NCBI RefSeq assembly: GCF_049116555.1
Contig: NZ_JAGDYT010000025.1
Span: forward strand, 248,001 to 312,000
DNA: 64,000 nt
Direction: 5' to 3'
From: Maricaulis maris_C
GTDB taxonomy: Bacteria > Pseudomonadota > Alphaproteobacteria > Caulobacterales > Maricaulaceae
Shown: positions 25,944-35,217 of the stretch, in pieces
Layout: each line of letters opens with the position of its first letter
Numbering within the stretch: the first letter of the stretch is position 1
Program-made: the position numbers and the translations under genes
The notes under the pieces: model-generated
The model's database searches: none
What the model was told of the DNA's origin: nothing
The model's input: only the letters and a program-made list of their open reading frames with translations

Positions 25944-26594
25944 ATGACGATGACCCAGACACGGCCTGCCGGGGATATCCGCCGCCTTCCGACCAAGCGC
26001 GCGCGGATCCAGGATGACATGGTGGCTGACTATCTTGCGGCCGTGCTCGAGTCCGGCCAGCGCACCATCCAGATCGGCGCCGGTGATCTGGGCGCGGTCT
26101 GTCTGAAGGCAGGCGCACATCACCAGATCGTGGCGCCGATGGGGGCGATCGAGGCCTTGCAGGCCGCTTGTGACAGTCGCGCCATTCCGACCGATGCGCT
26201 GAGCGGCGGTCCGGCGGCGCGTTCCGATGTAAACGCCGCTCCGTTCGACCTGGCCATTTTCGGCGCCGAAACAGGCTTCCCGGCCATGGCCGCCAATTGG
26301 CGCCACGTGTCCGGTCGTCTGCGTGATGGCGGTGTGCTGGTGCTCCTGGGTGCTGATCACGGTGCCTGCGCCCGCCTCGCGGATGCGCTGGAAGGCGACC
26401 AGACCTGGGTGATGGAAGCCCGGATCGGTGGCGAGGCGGCGGTCTTCCGCAAAACGGGCAGGGTGTGCGAAGCCACCTCGCTGGCAGGCCTGGCCCGGGT
26501 GTCGGATCCGGCCCGCCGCCCGCGGGGCGTGCGATACGGGCTGGTCAGCCGCTTGATCGACCGTGTCTTTCCCAAACGGCATAGCGCGGCCTGA
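25944..26594 (+). CDS. Small methyltransferase-like protein of unknown function
   Basis: 216 residues. The part QRTIQIGAGDLGAVCLKAGA followed by PFDLAIFGAETGFPAMAANWRHVSGRLRDGGVLVLLG resembles the layout of a Rossmann SAM-methyltransferase, but the glycine motif is weak and I cannot name a family. The C-terminal 50 residues are basic (RPRGVRYGLVSRLIDRVFPKR). In-frame ATGs at 25932, 25944 and 25950 compete; 25944 has GGA 7 bases upstream. The ArsR gene follows after 93 bases. Confidence 0.6.
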   Translation: MTMTQTRPAGDIRRLPTKRARIQDDMVADYLAAVLESGQRTIQIGAGDLGAVCLKAGAHHQIVAPMGAIEALQAACDSRAIPTDALSGGPAARSDVNAAPFDLAIFGAETGFPAMAANWRHVSGRLRDGGVLVLLGADHGACARLADALEGDQTWVMEARIGGEAAVFRKTGRVCEATSLAGLARVSDPARRPRGVRYGLVSRLIDRVFPKRHSAA

Positions 26595-26687
26595 GCGGAG
26601 TCCGTCCCTGCCGGGACAGGCCATCTGTCGCAAAACTTTCACCAAAACCCAATCTGGTAGTCATGCTTTACCCGTAACCCGGAAGGC

Positions 26688-27020
26688 ATGAATGCTCGCA
26701 ACGCTCTCGCCGGATTTTCAGCCTTGGCTCATCCCGTGCGCCTCGCCCTGTTTCGCCGTTTGTGCGATCAGGCCCCCGATTGTGTTTCGGCCGGAGAGCT
26801 GGCCCAGGGCTTTGAGACCCCACCCTCCACCATGACGGGGCATTTGCAGGCGCTGGCGCGGGCCGGCCTGGTCAAGGCGGAGCGTCGCTCGCGCTTCATG
26901 CTCTATTCGGTGGACCCGTCCGGGACGCGGAAACTCGTCAACTTTCTCGTCGATGAGTGCTGCCACAACCGATCAGACCTTGTCGGCCCGGTCCGTGCGG
27001 CATTGGCTGAGGCGTCCTGA
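26688..27020 (+). CDS. ArsR family transcriptional regulator
   Basis: 110-residue winged-helix repressor. It has the classic start LAGFSALAHPVRLALFRRL, recognition region GFETPPSTMTGHLQALARAGLVKAERRSRFMLY, and a cysteine pair near the end (VDECCHN) like that of metalloid-sensing members. No arsenic-resistance genes adjoin it, so metal sensing is unproven. It probably regulates itself and perhaps the preceding gene. Confidence 0.9.
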   Translation: MNARNALAGFSALAHPVRLALFRRLCDQAPDCVSAGELAQGFETPPSTMTGHLQALARAGLVKAERRSRFMLYSVDPSGTRKLVNFLVDECCHNRSDLVGPVRAALAEAS

Positions 27021-27029
27021 ACGGATCGC

Positions 27030-27713
27030 CTAGCCGCGGCCGCCTGGGCCCCGGCCTTGCCCGCCTCGACCACCATTGCCGCCGGGGCGATCTCGACCTT
27101 CGCCCGCACCGGAGCGCCCGCGTCCTGAGCGGACATGGGCCGCGCAATCCGGTGTCATGGGGAGGCGTTCCAGCGGCGTTCGGGTGAATGCGGCTGCCCG
27201 GGTCGTGGCTGAAACGCGTTCCTCGGCCGACAGGGCGGCGTCAATCCTGGCCTCCACGGCATCGTCGAGACGGTCCAGCCCATAGGCGCGTTCCCGGGTA
27301 TTGCCGCGATACACTTCCGCCCAATAGGCCGCGTCCGTGTGCGATGTGTCGGTTTCAAGCGTGGAGAAGGCCTCGGCCAGTTCGGCCTGGGCGGCGGGCC
27401 AGCCCGCCTCGCCAGCCTTGATCAGGCGATCAAAGCCCTCCGCGCGCATGTCGTCACGCAGCAGGTCCGGCGTCTCGGCTTCACGCGACAGGGCCAGTGC
27501 GCTGTGACCGGCCAGGTATTCGGCGATCTCGAACCCCTCTCCCTGCCGCGCCACGCACCGCAGGATTGGCAGGGCTTCGGCGTACTGGCCTCGGTCAACC
27601 AGACGGGCAGCGCCCTCGAAACCAGACGGAGGTCGTTCGTCCTGGGCGCTCCGGCCCCCGGCACAAGCTGTCAGACAGAGCAAAGCCACGAGGGCGGTGG
27701 TCGCGCGATACAT
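27030..27713 (-). CDS. Putative lipoprotein with Sel1-like helices and a Gly/Arg-rich tail
   Basis: 227 residues. The start at 27713 gives a lipoprotein signal peptide MYRATTALVALLCLTACAGG with lipobox LTAC. The middle part (AARLVDRGQYAEALPILRCVARQGEGFEIAEYLAG and GWPAAQAELAEAF) resembles Sel1/TPR-type helical repeats. The last 35 residues are low-complexity, rich in G and R (GRGRSGAGEGRDRPGG onward). Function unknown; the tail could bind nucleic acid or anionic polymers, which is a guess. Confidence 0.7.
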   Translation of the reverse strand: MYRATTALVALLCLTACAGGRSAQDERPPSGFEGAARLVDRGQYAEALPILRCVARQGEGFEIAEYLAGHSALALSREAETPDLLRDDMRAEGFDRLIKAGEAGWPAAQAELAEAFSTLETDTSHTDAAYWAEVYRGNTRERAYGLDRLDDAVEARIDAALSAEERVSATTRAAAFTRTPLERLPMTPDCAAHVRSGRGRSGAGEGRDRPGGNGGRGGQGRGPGGRG

Positions 27714-27803
27714 CAGCAAATTCCCGAATAGCCATGCCCGGTTCAACGTGTTGAACCGGGCAATCCGTCGCGCCAGTCGCAGCGGCCCTTTGTTTGATCA
27801 GTC

Positions 27804-30800
27804 TCAGAATGGCAAGGATATCGCCAGTGTGGTGACCGACCGGTCGAGATAATTACGGTTGATCTCGCGCTCATGGCTAACCGAAGCGACCAGACCGTTC
27901 TCGAGCGTCTTTTCAAACCCGATCCCAACCTCGTACCAAGTGCCGTCAAGGGTCAGGTCTCCGGGCGCTGCGAAGGCGACGCTCGGGGCATTCGAGAAGG
28001 CCGCCGCGTAGCTTTCTCCGCCGTCGCCGAAATCATGGACAACGCCGAGATAGACGCTGGGCTCGATTCCGAAGGCCTGCCACTCGATGAGCGTTCCGGC
28101 TCGGGTCTGGAAGCTGGTCGCAGATCGGCTGGCAATATCCAGGCTCGCGGGCCCGGCGATCGTTGTTGCGCTATCGAAGCTGAACTCGGTGTATTCGGCA
28201 CTGGCGACCGGATGGATCGCGATCGGACCGGAAGACCAGGAATCGAGGGTGATCTCGACGCCGCCACCGAAGGCCGACCCGTCCTGTTGCAGGCGGGACA
28301 TGCCGCCCGTCGCCAGGCTGCGGAGGCCATCATTCTCGAAATCGGAATAATTGACGTGAGCGGTCAGGTTCCAATGCTCCGACGCATGGCCTGCGAACAG
28401 GCTGAACTGGGTCGTGGCGACTTCCGAGGTGACATAGCCGACCGAATTCAATGCATCGCCATCCGTCTGCGCAAAGCCGATCGCACCGCCACCAGACCAG
28501 CCATTCGCGCCCTGCCCCTCAATTCCGAGGAGCGTAAACCCGCCATCGAAGTCGAACCGGCCGGCGCCCGCGATCAGTGCGGCATCACCCTCGACAAAGC
28601 CGAGCTGCCCGAAAGCCCGCCATCCGGTCTCGCCGTGGGCAACCTCGGACGGTGTTGAGCGGCGGAAGAGCGATTTCGCGCCACTCGACTGGACCGCATG
28701 GCCCATGCCATTGGCGTGCAATTCCGCGCTGGCCAGAACTTCTGCCATGGCTTCAGCCTCGCTGCCCCGATTGCCGATCTGGCGGCGCAGGGCTGCGTTG
28801 AGGGCATTGGTCTGGGCACGGGCAGAGCGATCGAACATCACGCTTTCATAAGGCGCGAAACTGTCGAGCGCGGCGGTCAGGTTTCCGCCCTCCAGCAGGT
28901 CGACCAGGCCGTAAACCGTTGCCAGATCGTCATAGCTGCCAGCACGACCGCCATCGAGTGCGCTGGCGAGGTTGTACTGGAAGAAATTGCTGAAGCTGGC
29001 CTGGCTGGTCAGGTCGTCGGCTTCCATGCGGTAGGAAGCGATGCCATTGGCGAAGCTGATCGTCGGTCGCAGCGCGCCGGGCAGATCCATGATGTCGGTG
29101 AAGCCATCGGTAATGGCCGTCGCGAGGATGAAGCTGTTGCTGTCGCCATAGCGCGGCAGGTAGCCGTTCACCGGATTGAGCAAAAGCGTCCCGCCGAGCG
29201 AGATCGTGCCGTTGACCGTCAGGCGGTCCGAGCCGCCGGGAGCGATATCGATTGCGAGACCGCTGGCCGATGCCAGGACGACATTGCCATTCACGGTGAG
29301 ATTGCCGACCTGTCCAAGCCCGCCGGGTCCGATCAACCCCATGATATTGGTAAGGTAGGGCGTGTTGATCGTGCCCGTGCCGGTCAGAAGGCCGGACATC
29401 AGGAGGTAGTCGCCATAGCTCGTCAGTCTTCCGTCGACATTCATCGTGCCGGACTGGTGCATGATCTCGATCAGGCTGGTCAGATCGCCACCGGTGGTGA
29501 TGTTGAGGCCGGCCTCGGCGCCTGCGAGTGTGAGTCGGTCAATCTCGACCGCGCTGGACAGACGGGTTGTACCGCTGCTCAGGGTCACATCGAAATAACG
29601 ACCGATCGAGCTGGATGTGGCGTTGATATTGTCAGCCACGAAGCCGGAAGCCCCGGGCAAGCCATTAGCGAGCGTGGCGGCCGGCAGGGCTGACAGGGTG
29701 CCTGGCCCGGTCGCCGCGACCCCGGAAACGGCGTAGGCCGGATTCTGTTCCGATACGGGCAGGCGCATTGGTTGGTCGCCGGTCTCAAGGGAAAGCGAGC
29801 CGAGACCGCTGACTTCGGTACTGCCACCCGTATAGGGCGTTGTGGCCCCGGTCTCCAGCGTCTGGCACTCGACCGGAGCAAAGCAGATTTCACCCCAGGG
29901 GTCGGATGTATCGTTGATCCCTTCACCCGGCGAAGTGGGGAGGCCATTGACGATATTGCCTTGCGCATCAATGACCCGGAAGGCCGGATCAAGCATCGTC
30001 ACCCAATGGTTCGGGTCCTCCCAATTGCCGTCACCGCCGGTCGTCGAGACGTAACGATAGGGGCTGTTCTCCACGATCCAGTCCCAGAACAGGTAGAGCG
30101 GCTGGTAGAAGTTTGATGTGCCGTAGGATGAGAAGACTTGCGGTCCGAAAAAGCGCGAGCCGCCCGAAAGGACGCCGATGACCAGGTCTTCCTCGATGCC
30201 AGCATTGCCCGCCGCATCAAGAATGAGCGGGCCGCCGGAATCACCGCCCGCGGTGGTACCCTCATTGGGGGCCGCGTCGCCCCGAAACAGGTCGAAATCA
30301 AACGGGCTGGTCCGCGTCGGATCATCGAAATCGAGCTGGTAGAGATTTTGCGGCAGGTCGCCGAAGGCCGCGCCAAACAGGAAAATATTGCGATCATCGA
30401 GAGAGGCGAGGGCGCCGATGAAATTCTCGGCTGCGTGCCGGCGCCAGTTGATCCCGATCGAGGCGCCGGTCGTGCCATCTCCGCTTCGCCCGTAGCCGAT
30501 GAGGTCGACGTGATACCCCGAGCCGGTGGCTTGCGTGTAGGCGGTCGGCGCCGGAAGGGCGGAGAAGAGCAGGGCCCAGGTTGGGACATTGCCGGCCGGT
30601 GTATCGAGCACAGACAGGGCGACGTCGCCCTCAAGGAAGCCAAAGCTCTCAGGTCGCGCGCGCGATTCCAGATTGTACAGGACCTGCGCGACGTTGAAGA
30701 CGGCAAGGTCAGGATTGCTGCTGAGACCGTTATTTGCCCAGTCCATGAAGCCCGGCAGGGAATCGGCGCCGAACGACCAGGCCGCGCCGATCGTGTCGCC

Positions 30801-31073
30801 GAAATCGCTGGCATCCCGATCATTCACGCAATGGGCGGCGAAGAGGACGGTTCGCGGATTGATGAGCGTCCCCGAGCAGACAAAGCCGTCATTGCGAAAG
30901 AACATGCCGACCCCGGTCACATCCGTAGCGGTGTCGACGATGTCATCGGGTGTGACGCCGTCCACCGGCACGATCTGTCCGACCTCCTGCTGCGCCAGGG
31001 CTGGCGAAGCGGCCAGCGCTAAGACGGATGACGTGGCAATGAGCAGAGTCTTGAAAGCGCGAAGTTCGGTCAT
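27804..31073 (-). CDS. Autotransporter serine protease
   Basis: Type V secreted protease, 1089 residues. The start at 31073 yields signal peptide MTELRAFKTLLIATSSVLALAASPALAQ with GGGGGA upstream. The trypsin-like domain (about 50-310) shows His81 in LFAAHCVND, probable Asp150 in EGDVALSVLD and Ser279 in TAGGDSGGPLI. A beta-helix-like passenger stem follows (about 400-760). The last 300 residues form the autotransporter barrel, ending in alternating residues and a terminal phenylalanine (TTLAISLPF). It should be surface-displayed or released. No partner secretion gene is required. Confidence 0.9.
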   Translation of the reverse strand: MTELRAFKTLLIATSSVLALAASPALAQQEVGQIVPVDGVTPDDIVDTATDVTGVGMFFRNDGFVCSGTLINPRTVLFAAHCVNDRDASDFGDTIGAAWSFGADSLPGFMDWANNGLSSNPDLAVFNVAQVLYNLESRARPESFGFLEGDVALSVLDTPAGNVPTWALLFSALPAPTAYTQATGSGYHVDLIGYGRSGDGTTGASIGINWRRHAAENFIGALASLDDRNIFLFGAAFGDLPQNLYQLDFDDPTRTSPFDFDLFRGDAAPNEGTTAGGDSGGPLILDAAGNAGIEEDLVIGVLSGGSRFFGPQVFSSYGTSNFYQPLYLFWDWIVENSPYRYVSTTGGDGNWEDPNHWVTMLDPAFRVIDAQGNIVNGLPTSPGEGINDTSDPWGEICFAPVECQTLETGATTPYTGGSTEVSGLGSLSLETGDQPMRLPVSEQNPAYAVSGVAATGPGTLSALPAATLANGLPGASGFVADNINATSSSIGRYFDVTLSSGTTRLSSAVEIDRLTLAGAEAGLNITTGGDLTSLIEIMHQSGTMNVDGRLTSYGDYLLMSGLLTGTGTINTPYLTNIMGLIGPGGLGQVGNLTVNGNVVLASASGLAIDIAPGGSDRLTVNGTISLGGTLLLNPVNGYLPRYGDSNSFILATAITDGFTDIMDLPGALRPTISFANGIASYRMEADDLTSQASFSNFFQYNLASALDGGRAGSYDDLATVYGLVDLLEGGNLTAALDSFAPYESVMFDRSARAQTNALNAALRRQIGNRGSEAEAMAEVLASAELHANGMGHAVQSSGAKSLFRRSTPSEVAHGETGWRAFGQLGFVEGDAALIAGAGRFDFDGGFTLLGIEGQGANGWSGGGAIGFAQTDGDALNSVGYVTSEVATTQFSLFAGHASEHWNLTAHVNYSDFENDGLRSLATGGMSRLQQDGSAFGGGVEITLDSWSSGPIAIHPVASAEYTEFSFDSATTIAGPASLDIASRSATSFQTRAGTLIEWQAFGIEPSVYLGVVHDFGDGGESYAAAFSNAPSVAFAAPGDLTLDGTWYEVGIGFEKTLENGLVASVSHEREINRNYLDRSVTTLAISLPF

Positions 31074-31148
31074 GCCTATTTCCCCCGGTGCGGACCCGGG
31101 ACACAGAGCATCAGTGCTCATCCCATTCGGTCGCATTTTCTGACAAGA

Positions 31149-31176
31149 TTGTCGGCTGAACCTGTCAGCCTGACAA
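31149..31176. repeat. Near-perfect inverted repeat upstream of mmsA and the autotransporter
   Basis: TTGTCGGCTGA, a 5-base gap, then TCAGCCTGACAA; the arms pair except for one unpaired base. A further TGACAAG copy at 31141-31147 repeats the right arm. It lies 76 bases before the autotransporter start and about 180 before mmsA, in an otherwise empty 284-base divergent region, so it is a candidate operator. Confidence 0.4.
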
Positions 31177-31357
31177 GGCGCAATCGAACCGCTGGCCGAG
31201 ATCCCAACCCGGCGGGCCGCGCCAGATTGTGGGCATTGGAGAAACGGCGCCGCGTGGTCTGCGGACCGGCTCGACATATGCGGGCCGGCATACTAAGTCA
31301 GCGCCAGCAACCGGTCCCGGCGAGGATCGGGTCCACACGAGTTTCGGGAGCGTAGCA

Positions 31358-32857
31358 ATGACGCGCGAGATCCATCATTTCCTCAATGGCAAGGCGGCCG
31401 TTGGCACATCCGGTCAGTATGGCGATGTCTTCAATCCCAATACGGGCGAAGTGCAGGCACGCGTCCAGTTTGCGACCACCGACGAAGTCGCCAAGGCGGT
31501 TGCCGATGCCAAGGTCGCGCAGGTCAAATGGGCGGCCATGAATCCGCAGCGGCGCGCTCGCGTCCTGATGACCTACAAGGCGCTGGTCGAGGCAGAGATG
31601 GACAGCCTCGCGGCGCTCCTCTCCTCCGAGCATGGCAAGGTGATCGCCGATGCCAAGGGTGATCTGGTCCGCGGTCTGGAAGTGGTTGAGTTCGCCTGTG
31701 GAGCTCCGCATCTGCTCAAGGGCGAATATACCGAGAGCGCCGGCACAGGCATTGATGTCTATTCCATGCGTCAGCCGCTCGGCGTCGTTGCCGGCATTTC
31801 GCCGTTCAACTTCCCCGCCATGATCCCGATGTGGTTCATGGGCATGGCTCTGGCGACCGGCAATGCCATGATCCTCAAGCCGTCCGAGAAAGACCCGTCG
31901 GTGCCGGTCCGCTTGGCGGAGCTGATGATCGAAGCGGGCTTGCCTGAAGGCGTCCTCCAGATCGTGCATGGTGACAAGACTGCCGTGGACGCCCTTCTCC
32001 ACAATGACGACATCAAGGCTGTGTCCTTCGTGGGCTCGTCAAATATCGCTCACTATATCGCCCAGACCTGTGCCCAGCAGGGCAAGCGCTTTCAGGCCAT
32101 GGGCGGGGCCAAGAACCACGGCATCATCATGCCCGACGCCGACATGGACCAGGTCGTCAATGATTTCCTCGGTGCGGCTTTCGGCTCGGCTGGCGAACGT
32201 TGCATGGCGCTGCCGGTTGCTGTCCCGGTGGGCAAGGACACGGCAGATGAATTTGTCGGTCGGATCATGGAAGAGGCGGCCAAGCTTCGCGTGGGCGTGT
32301 CCACGGACGCGGATGCCCATTATGGCCCGGTCGTTTCATCCGCGCATCGCGCCTCGATCGAGAAATGGATCCAGACCGGCGTTGATGAGGGCGCAGACCT
32401 CCTGCTGGATGGTCGCGGTTTCGAGCTTCAGGGCCATGAGAAGGGCTTCTTCATCGGGCCGAGCCTGTTCGACAATGTTAAGCCGTCCATGTCCTCCTAT
32501 CAGGAAGAGATCTTTGGCCCGGTCCTGCAGGTCGTGCGGGCCGACACCCTCGACGAGGCAGCGCATCTGCCGTCCGAGCACCAGTACGGAAACGGCGTTG
32601 CCATCTTTACGCGCAATGGTCTCGCGGCCCGCGAATTCGCGTCAAAGGTGCAGGTCGGCATGGTCGGCATCAATGTGCCGATTCCGGTGCCGGTGGCCTA
32701 TCACTCTTTTGGAGGCTGGAAGCGCTCGGCCTTCACCGACACCAATCAGTACGGCACGGATGGCATCCGCTTTTTCACCAAGATCAAGACGGTGACCCAG
32801 CGCTGGCCGACCGGTGATATCGGCGATCAGGCCTTTGTCATTCCGACGATGAAATAG
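31358..32857 (+). CDS. mmsA: Methylmalonate-semialdehyde dehydrogenase (acylating)
   Basis: NAD- and CoA-dependent enzyme of valine and inositol breakdown giving propionyl-CoA, 499 residues. The catalytic cysteine lies in SAGERCMALPVAVPVG, typical of MmsA rather than other aldehyde dehydrogenases; cofactor segments include SPFNFPAMIPMWFMGMAL and NAMILKPSEKDPS, and the C-terminal FGGWKRSAFTDTNQYG fits. The start at 31358 has GGGAG 7 bases upstream. The other valine pathway genes are not adjacent. Confidence 0.95.
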   Translation: MTREIHHFLNGKAAVGTSGQYGDVFNPNTGEVQARVQFATTDEVAKAVADAKVAQVKWAAMNPQRRARVLMTYKALVEAEMDSLAALLSSEHGKVIADAKGDLVRGLEVVEFACGAPHLLKGEYTESAGTGIDVYSMRQPLGVVAGISPFNFPAMIPMWFMGMALATGNAMILKPSEKDPSVPVRLAELMIEAGLPEGVLQIVHGDKTAVDALLHNDDIKAVSFVGSSNIAHYIAQTCAQQGKRFQAMGGAKNHGIIMPDADMDQVVNDFLGAAFGSAGERCMALPVAVPVGKDTADEFVGRIMEEAAKLRVGVSTDADAHYGPVVSSAHRASIEKWIQTGVDEGADLLLDGRGFELQGHEKGFFIGPSLFDNVKPSMSSYQEEIFGPVLQVVRADTLDEAAHLPSEHQYGNGVAIFTRNGLAAREFASKVQVGMVGINVPIPVPVAYHSFGGWKRSAFTDTNQYGTDGIRFFTKIKTVTQRWPTGDIGDQAFVIPTMK

Positions 32858-32885
32858 GTCGGATCATCCGTCCTGCATGAAAGAA

Positions 32886-32917
32886 GGGCCCCCCGGCATG
32901 CCGGGAGGCCCTTTTTT
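32886..32917. terminator. Bidirectional terminator after mmsA
   Basis: GGGCC-CCCCGGC pairs with GCCGGGAGGCCC around a minimal loop (AT) and is followed by six T. It sits between two convergent genes and may serve both. Confidence 0.85.
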
Positions 32918-32938
32918 GCAGGGAAGCTGGGTGGATGG

Positions 32939-33316
32939 TCAGGCGGCCTGGAAACTGGCCAGCCAGTCGAGGGCAGTTTCACGATCAGTGAAGAAGCGCG
33001 CATGCGGCGGCAGTTCGATCAATTCATCGCGCACAGCCTGAGCGTAGGACTCATCCCAGACCTGCGGCACGATATAGGCACTGGGTAGCGGGCGCTCGAG
33101 CGCAAACAGGAAGTTCTCGATCATCTCGGCAGAGAGTTGCGGCGACTTCTGGCGCTCGGCGCCCAGGCAATCGGCCAGGATTGCCGTCACCTCACTGTTT
33201 CCGCTCAGTTCGCGCGCGCGCTCCGTTGCCCAACCGGCTTCGCGTCGCGTCGCTTGCCCACTGGCCTTGATTTCAACGACACTTCCGCCGTCGATAAGGG
33301 TAACCCGCACCGTCAT
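32939..33316 (-). CDS. SpoIIAA/STAS-like small protein
   Basis: 125 residues from the ATG at 33316 (MTVRVTLIDGGSVVEIKASG). The order of alternating strands and helices, ending FFTDRETALDWLASF, resembles STAS/SpoIIAA-like proteins, whose last helix often reads ALxWL. The function is unknown. Upstream lies a comparatively AT-rich 264-base spacer with no gene that I can support. Confidence 0.6.
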   Translation of the reverse strand: MTVRVTLIDGGSVVEIKASGQATRREAGWATERARELSGNSEVTAILADCLGAERQKSPQLSAEMIENFLFALERPLPSAYIVPQVWDESYAQAVRDELIELPPHARFFTDRETALDWLASFQAA

Positions 33317-33580
33317 ACTCGAACACCTAACACGTAATTGTTTTTCTTGCCGACCCAAACTAGATTTCTTGAACGCTGTTCGCCAGTATTTCAAAATGAG
33401 CAGTTGGTTCGAAATCGCTCGGCATGACAGGCTATGTGCCCGGTTAACCAACCAAGTTCAATCAATTCAAAAGCGTAGAAAATGAACGTTAAACTGCGAT
33501 CTTTCCTGCCCTTGCCAAGGGCGTTTCATTAGGACATGGAAAACATACCGTTAACTGTAATCCGGCGTTGAGAGTCCAAA

Positions 33581-34723
33581 ATGGCCACATTCCAGTTCCG
33601 AACCGTTCCGCATATCCACTCCGGGCGGGGTGCGTCCGGCCAGCTGGCCGGGATTGCCGCGCCGCTTATGGCCGGGGTGGAGCGCGTTGTGCTTGTCACC
33701 GACAACGGCGTGCGCCAGTTCGGCCTGATCGACAGCACGCTCGACGGGCTGGACGCTGCCGGTTGCTCGGTTCTCGTGATCGATGATGTCGTGGCCGACC
33801 CGCCGGAAGACATGGTGCTCGCCGCGACCGCGCGGGCGCGCGAGTTCGGGGCGCAGCTGGTGATCGGCTTTGGCGGCGGATCGTCGATGGACACGGCCAA
33901 GCTGGTGGCCCTGCTTCTCGGTTGCGACCAGCCGCTTGCGGACATGTATGGCGTCAACCAGGTCAAGGGCGCTCGCCTGCCGCTCATTCTCATGCCGACG
34001 ACGGCGGGTACCGGGTCCGAAGTGACGCCGATCTCGGTGGTCACCGTTGGCGAGACCTCGAAGATGGGGGTCAATGATCCGGTTCTCTATGGCGATCTGG
34101 CCGTGCTCGATGCCGAGCTCACACTCGGCCTGCCGCGTCACGTCACGGCGGCGACCGGTATCGACGCCATGGTGCACGGGATCGAGGCCTATACCTCTGC
34201 CATCGAGAAAAATCCGGTCTCCGACGCCCTGGCCCTGGCCGGGTTGAAGAAGCTGCATGGGGCAATCGAGCGGGCCTGTCTGGATGGGTCCGATATCGAG
34301 GCGCGCGAGGACATGCTGCTCGGGGCCCTGCTGACCGGCCAGGCTTTTGCCAATGCGCCGGTCGGCGCGGTCCATGCGCTGGCCTACCCGCTGGGCGGGA
34401 TTTTCCATGTCCCGCATGGCCTCTCAAACTCGCTCATGCTGCCGCCAGTGCTGCGCTATAATGCGACCAGTGCCGAGCCGCTCTATACCCAGCTGGCGGC
34501 CCATCTCGATCTGGCGGGCGCTTCGACCGATGCGCTGGTCACCGAAATGGAGCGGATTGCGGACGTGGTTGGCATTGAAACCCGCCTGACGCAGGTGGGA
34601 GTTTCGCACAATGACCTGCCGCGTCTTGCCGAAGATGCGATGAAGGTTGAGCGCCTGTTGAAGAATAATCCGCGTCCGATGACGCTCGAGGCGGCCCAGG
34701 CCTGCTATGAGGCCGTGCTGTGA
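33581..34723 (+). CDS. Iron-containing alcohol dehydrogenase
   Basis: Group III NAD(P)-dependent dehydrogenase, 380 residues. Nucleotide-binding GGGSSMDTAK and LPTTAGTGSEVTP are seen (the latter within LILMPTTAGTGSE), and the metal ligands lie in HGIEAYTS, HALAYPLGGIFHVPHG. The substrate is not determined. The stop codon overlaps the start of the thioesterase gene (TGATG), so the two are coupled. Confidence 0.93.
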   Translation: MATFQFRTVPHIHSGRGASGQLAGIAAPLMAGVERVVLVTDNGVRQFGLIDSTLDGLDAAGCSVLVIDDVVADPPEDMVLAATARAREFGAQLVIGFGGGSSMDTAKLVALLLGCDQPLADMYGVNQVKGARLPLILMPTTAGTGSEVTPISVVTVGETSKMGVNDPVLYGDLAVLDAELTLGLPRHVTAATGIDAMVHGIEAYTSAIEKNPVSDALALAGLKKLHGAIERACLDGSDIEAREDMLLGALLTGQAFANAPVGAVHALAYPLGGIFHVPHGLSNSLMLPPVLRYNATSAEPLYTQLAAHLDLAGASTDALVTEMERIADVVGIETRLTQVGVSHNDLPRLAEDAMKVERLLKNNPRPMTLEAAQACYEAVL

Positions 34724-35148
34724 TGGAAAAACGGACACGCGACGCCTATCCCCGCTTTCGCGCCCTGCCGACCCGCTGGGCCGACAACGACATTTACGGC
34801 CATATCAATAATGCGGCCTATTACGGCTTCTTCGACACGGCGGTGAATAGCTTCCTGATCGAGGAGGCCGGGCTTGATATCCATGCGGGCCGTGTGATCG
34901 GTCTGGTGGTGGAGACCGGCTGCAATTATTTTGCGCCGCTCGCCTATCCGGAAACCGTGGAAGCCGGTGTGCGCGTCGCACGGCTGGGCAATTCCTCGGT
35001 CAGCTATGAGATCGGCCTGTTCAGATTGGGGGAAGACCAGCCTGCGGCCCAGGGGCGATTTGTCCATGTTTATGTGGACAGGGAGACGCGTCGACCCGTC
35101 TCCCTGCCTGATGCCATGCGGCAAGCGCTCGAGATTATCCGGATATGA
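34723..35148 (+). CDS. Hotdog-fold acyl-CoA thioesterase
   Basis: 141-residue protein of the YbgC/4-hydroxybenzoyl-CoA thioesterase group. The key motif is RWADNDIYGHINNAAYYGFFD, with the catalytic Asp in ADNDIYGH. Its coupling to the alcohol dehydrogenase points to a shared acyl/alcohol pathway, but the substrate is unknown. Confidence 0.88.
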   Translation: MEKRTRDAYPRFRALPTRWADNDIYGHINNAAYYGFFDTAVNSFLIEEAGLDIHAGRVIGLVVETGCNYFAPLAYPETVEAGVRVARLGNSSVSYEIGLFRLGEDQPAAQGRFVHVYVDRETRRPVSLPDAMRQALEIIRI

Positions 35149-35217
35149 GAGAAGGGGCCGGGGGCCCTGTCAGGCAATCCGCAGCTGTTGTGCCCGTCAT
35201 CGATCGTCAGGCGATGG

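Noticed and set aside
26688..27020. An arsenic resistance operon
   Set aside because: An ArsR regulator with a cysteine pair is present, but no arsenite pump, arsenate reductase or methyltransferase of the ArsM type adjoins it.
33317..33580. A small gene or CtrA sites in the AT-richer spacer
   Set aside because: No open frame with a ribosome site was seen, and the TTAA copies do not have the N7 spacing of a CtrA box.
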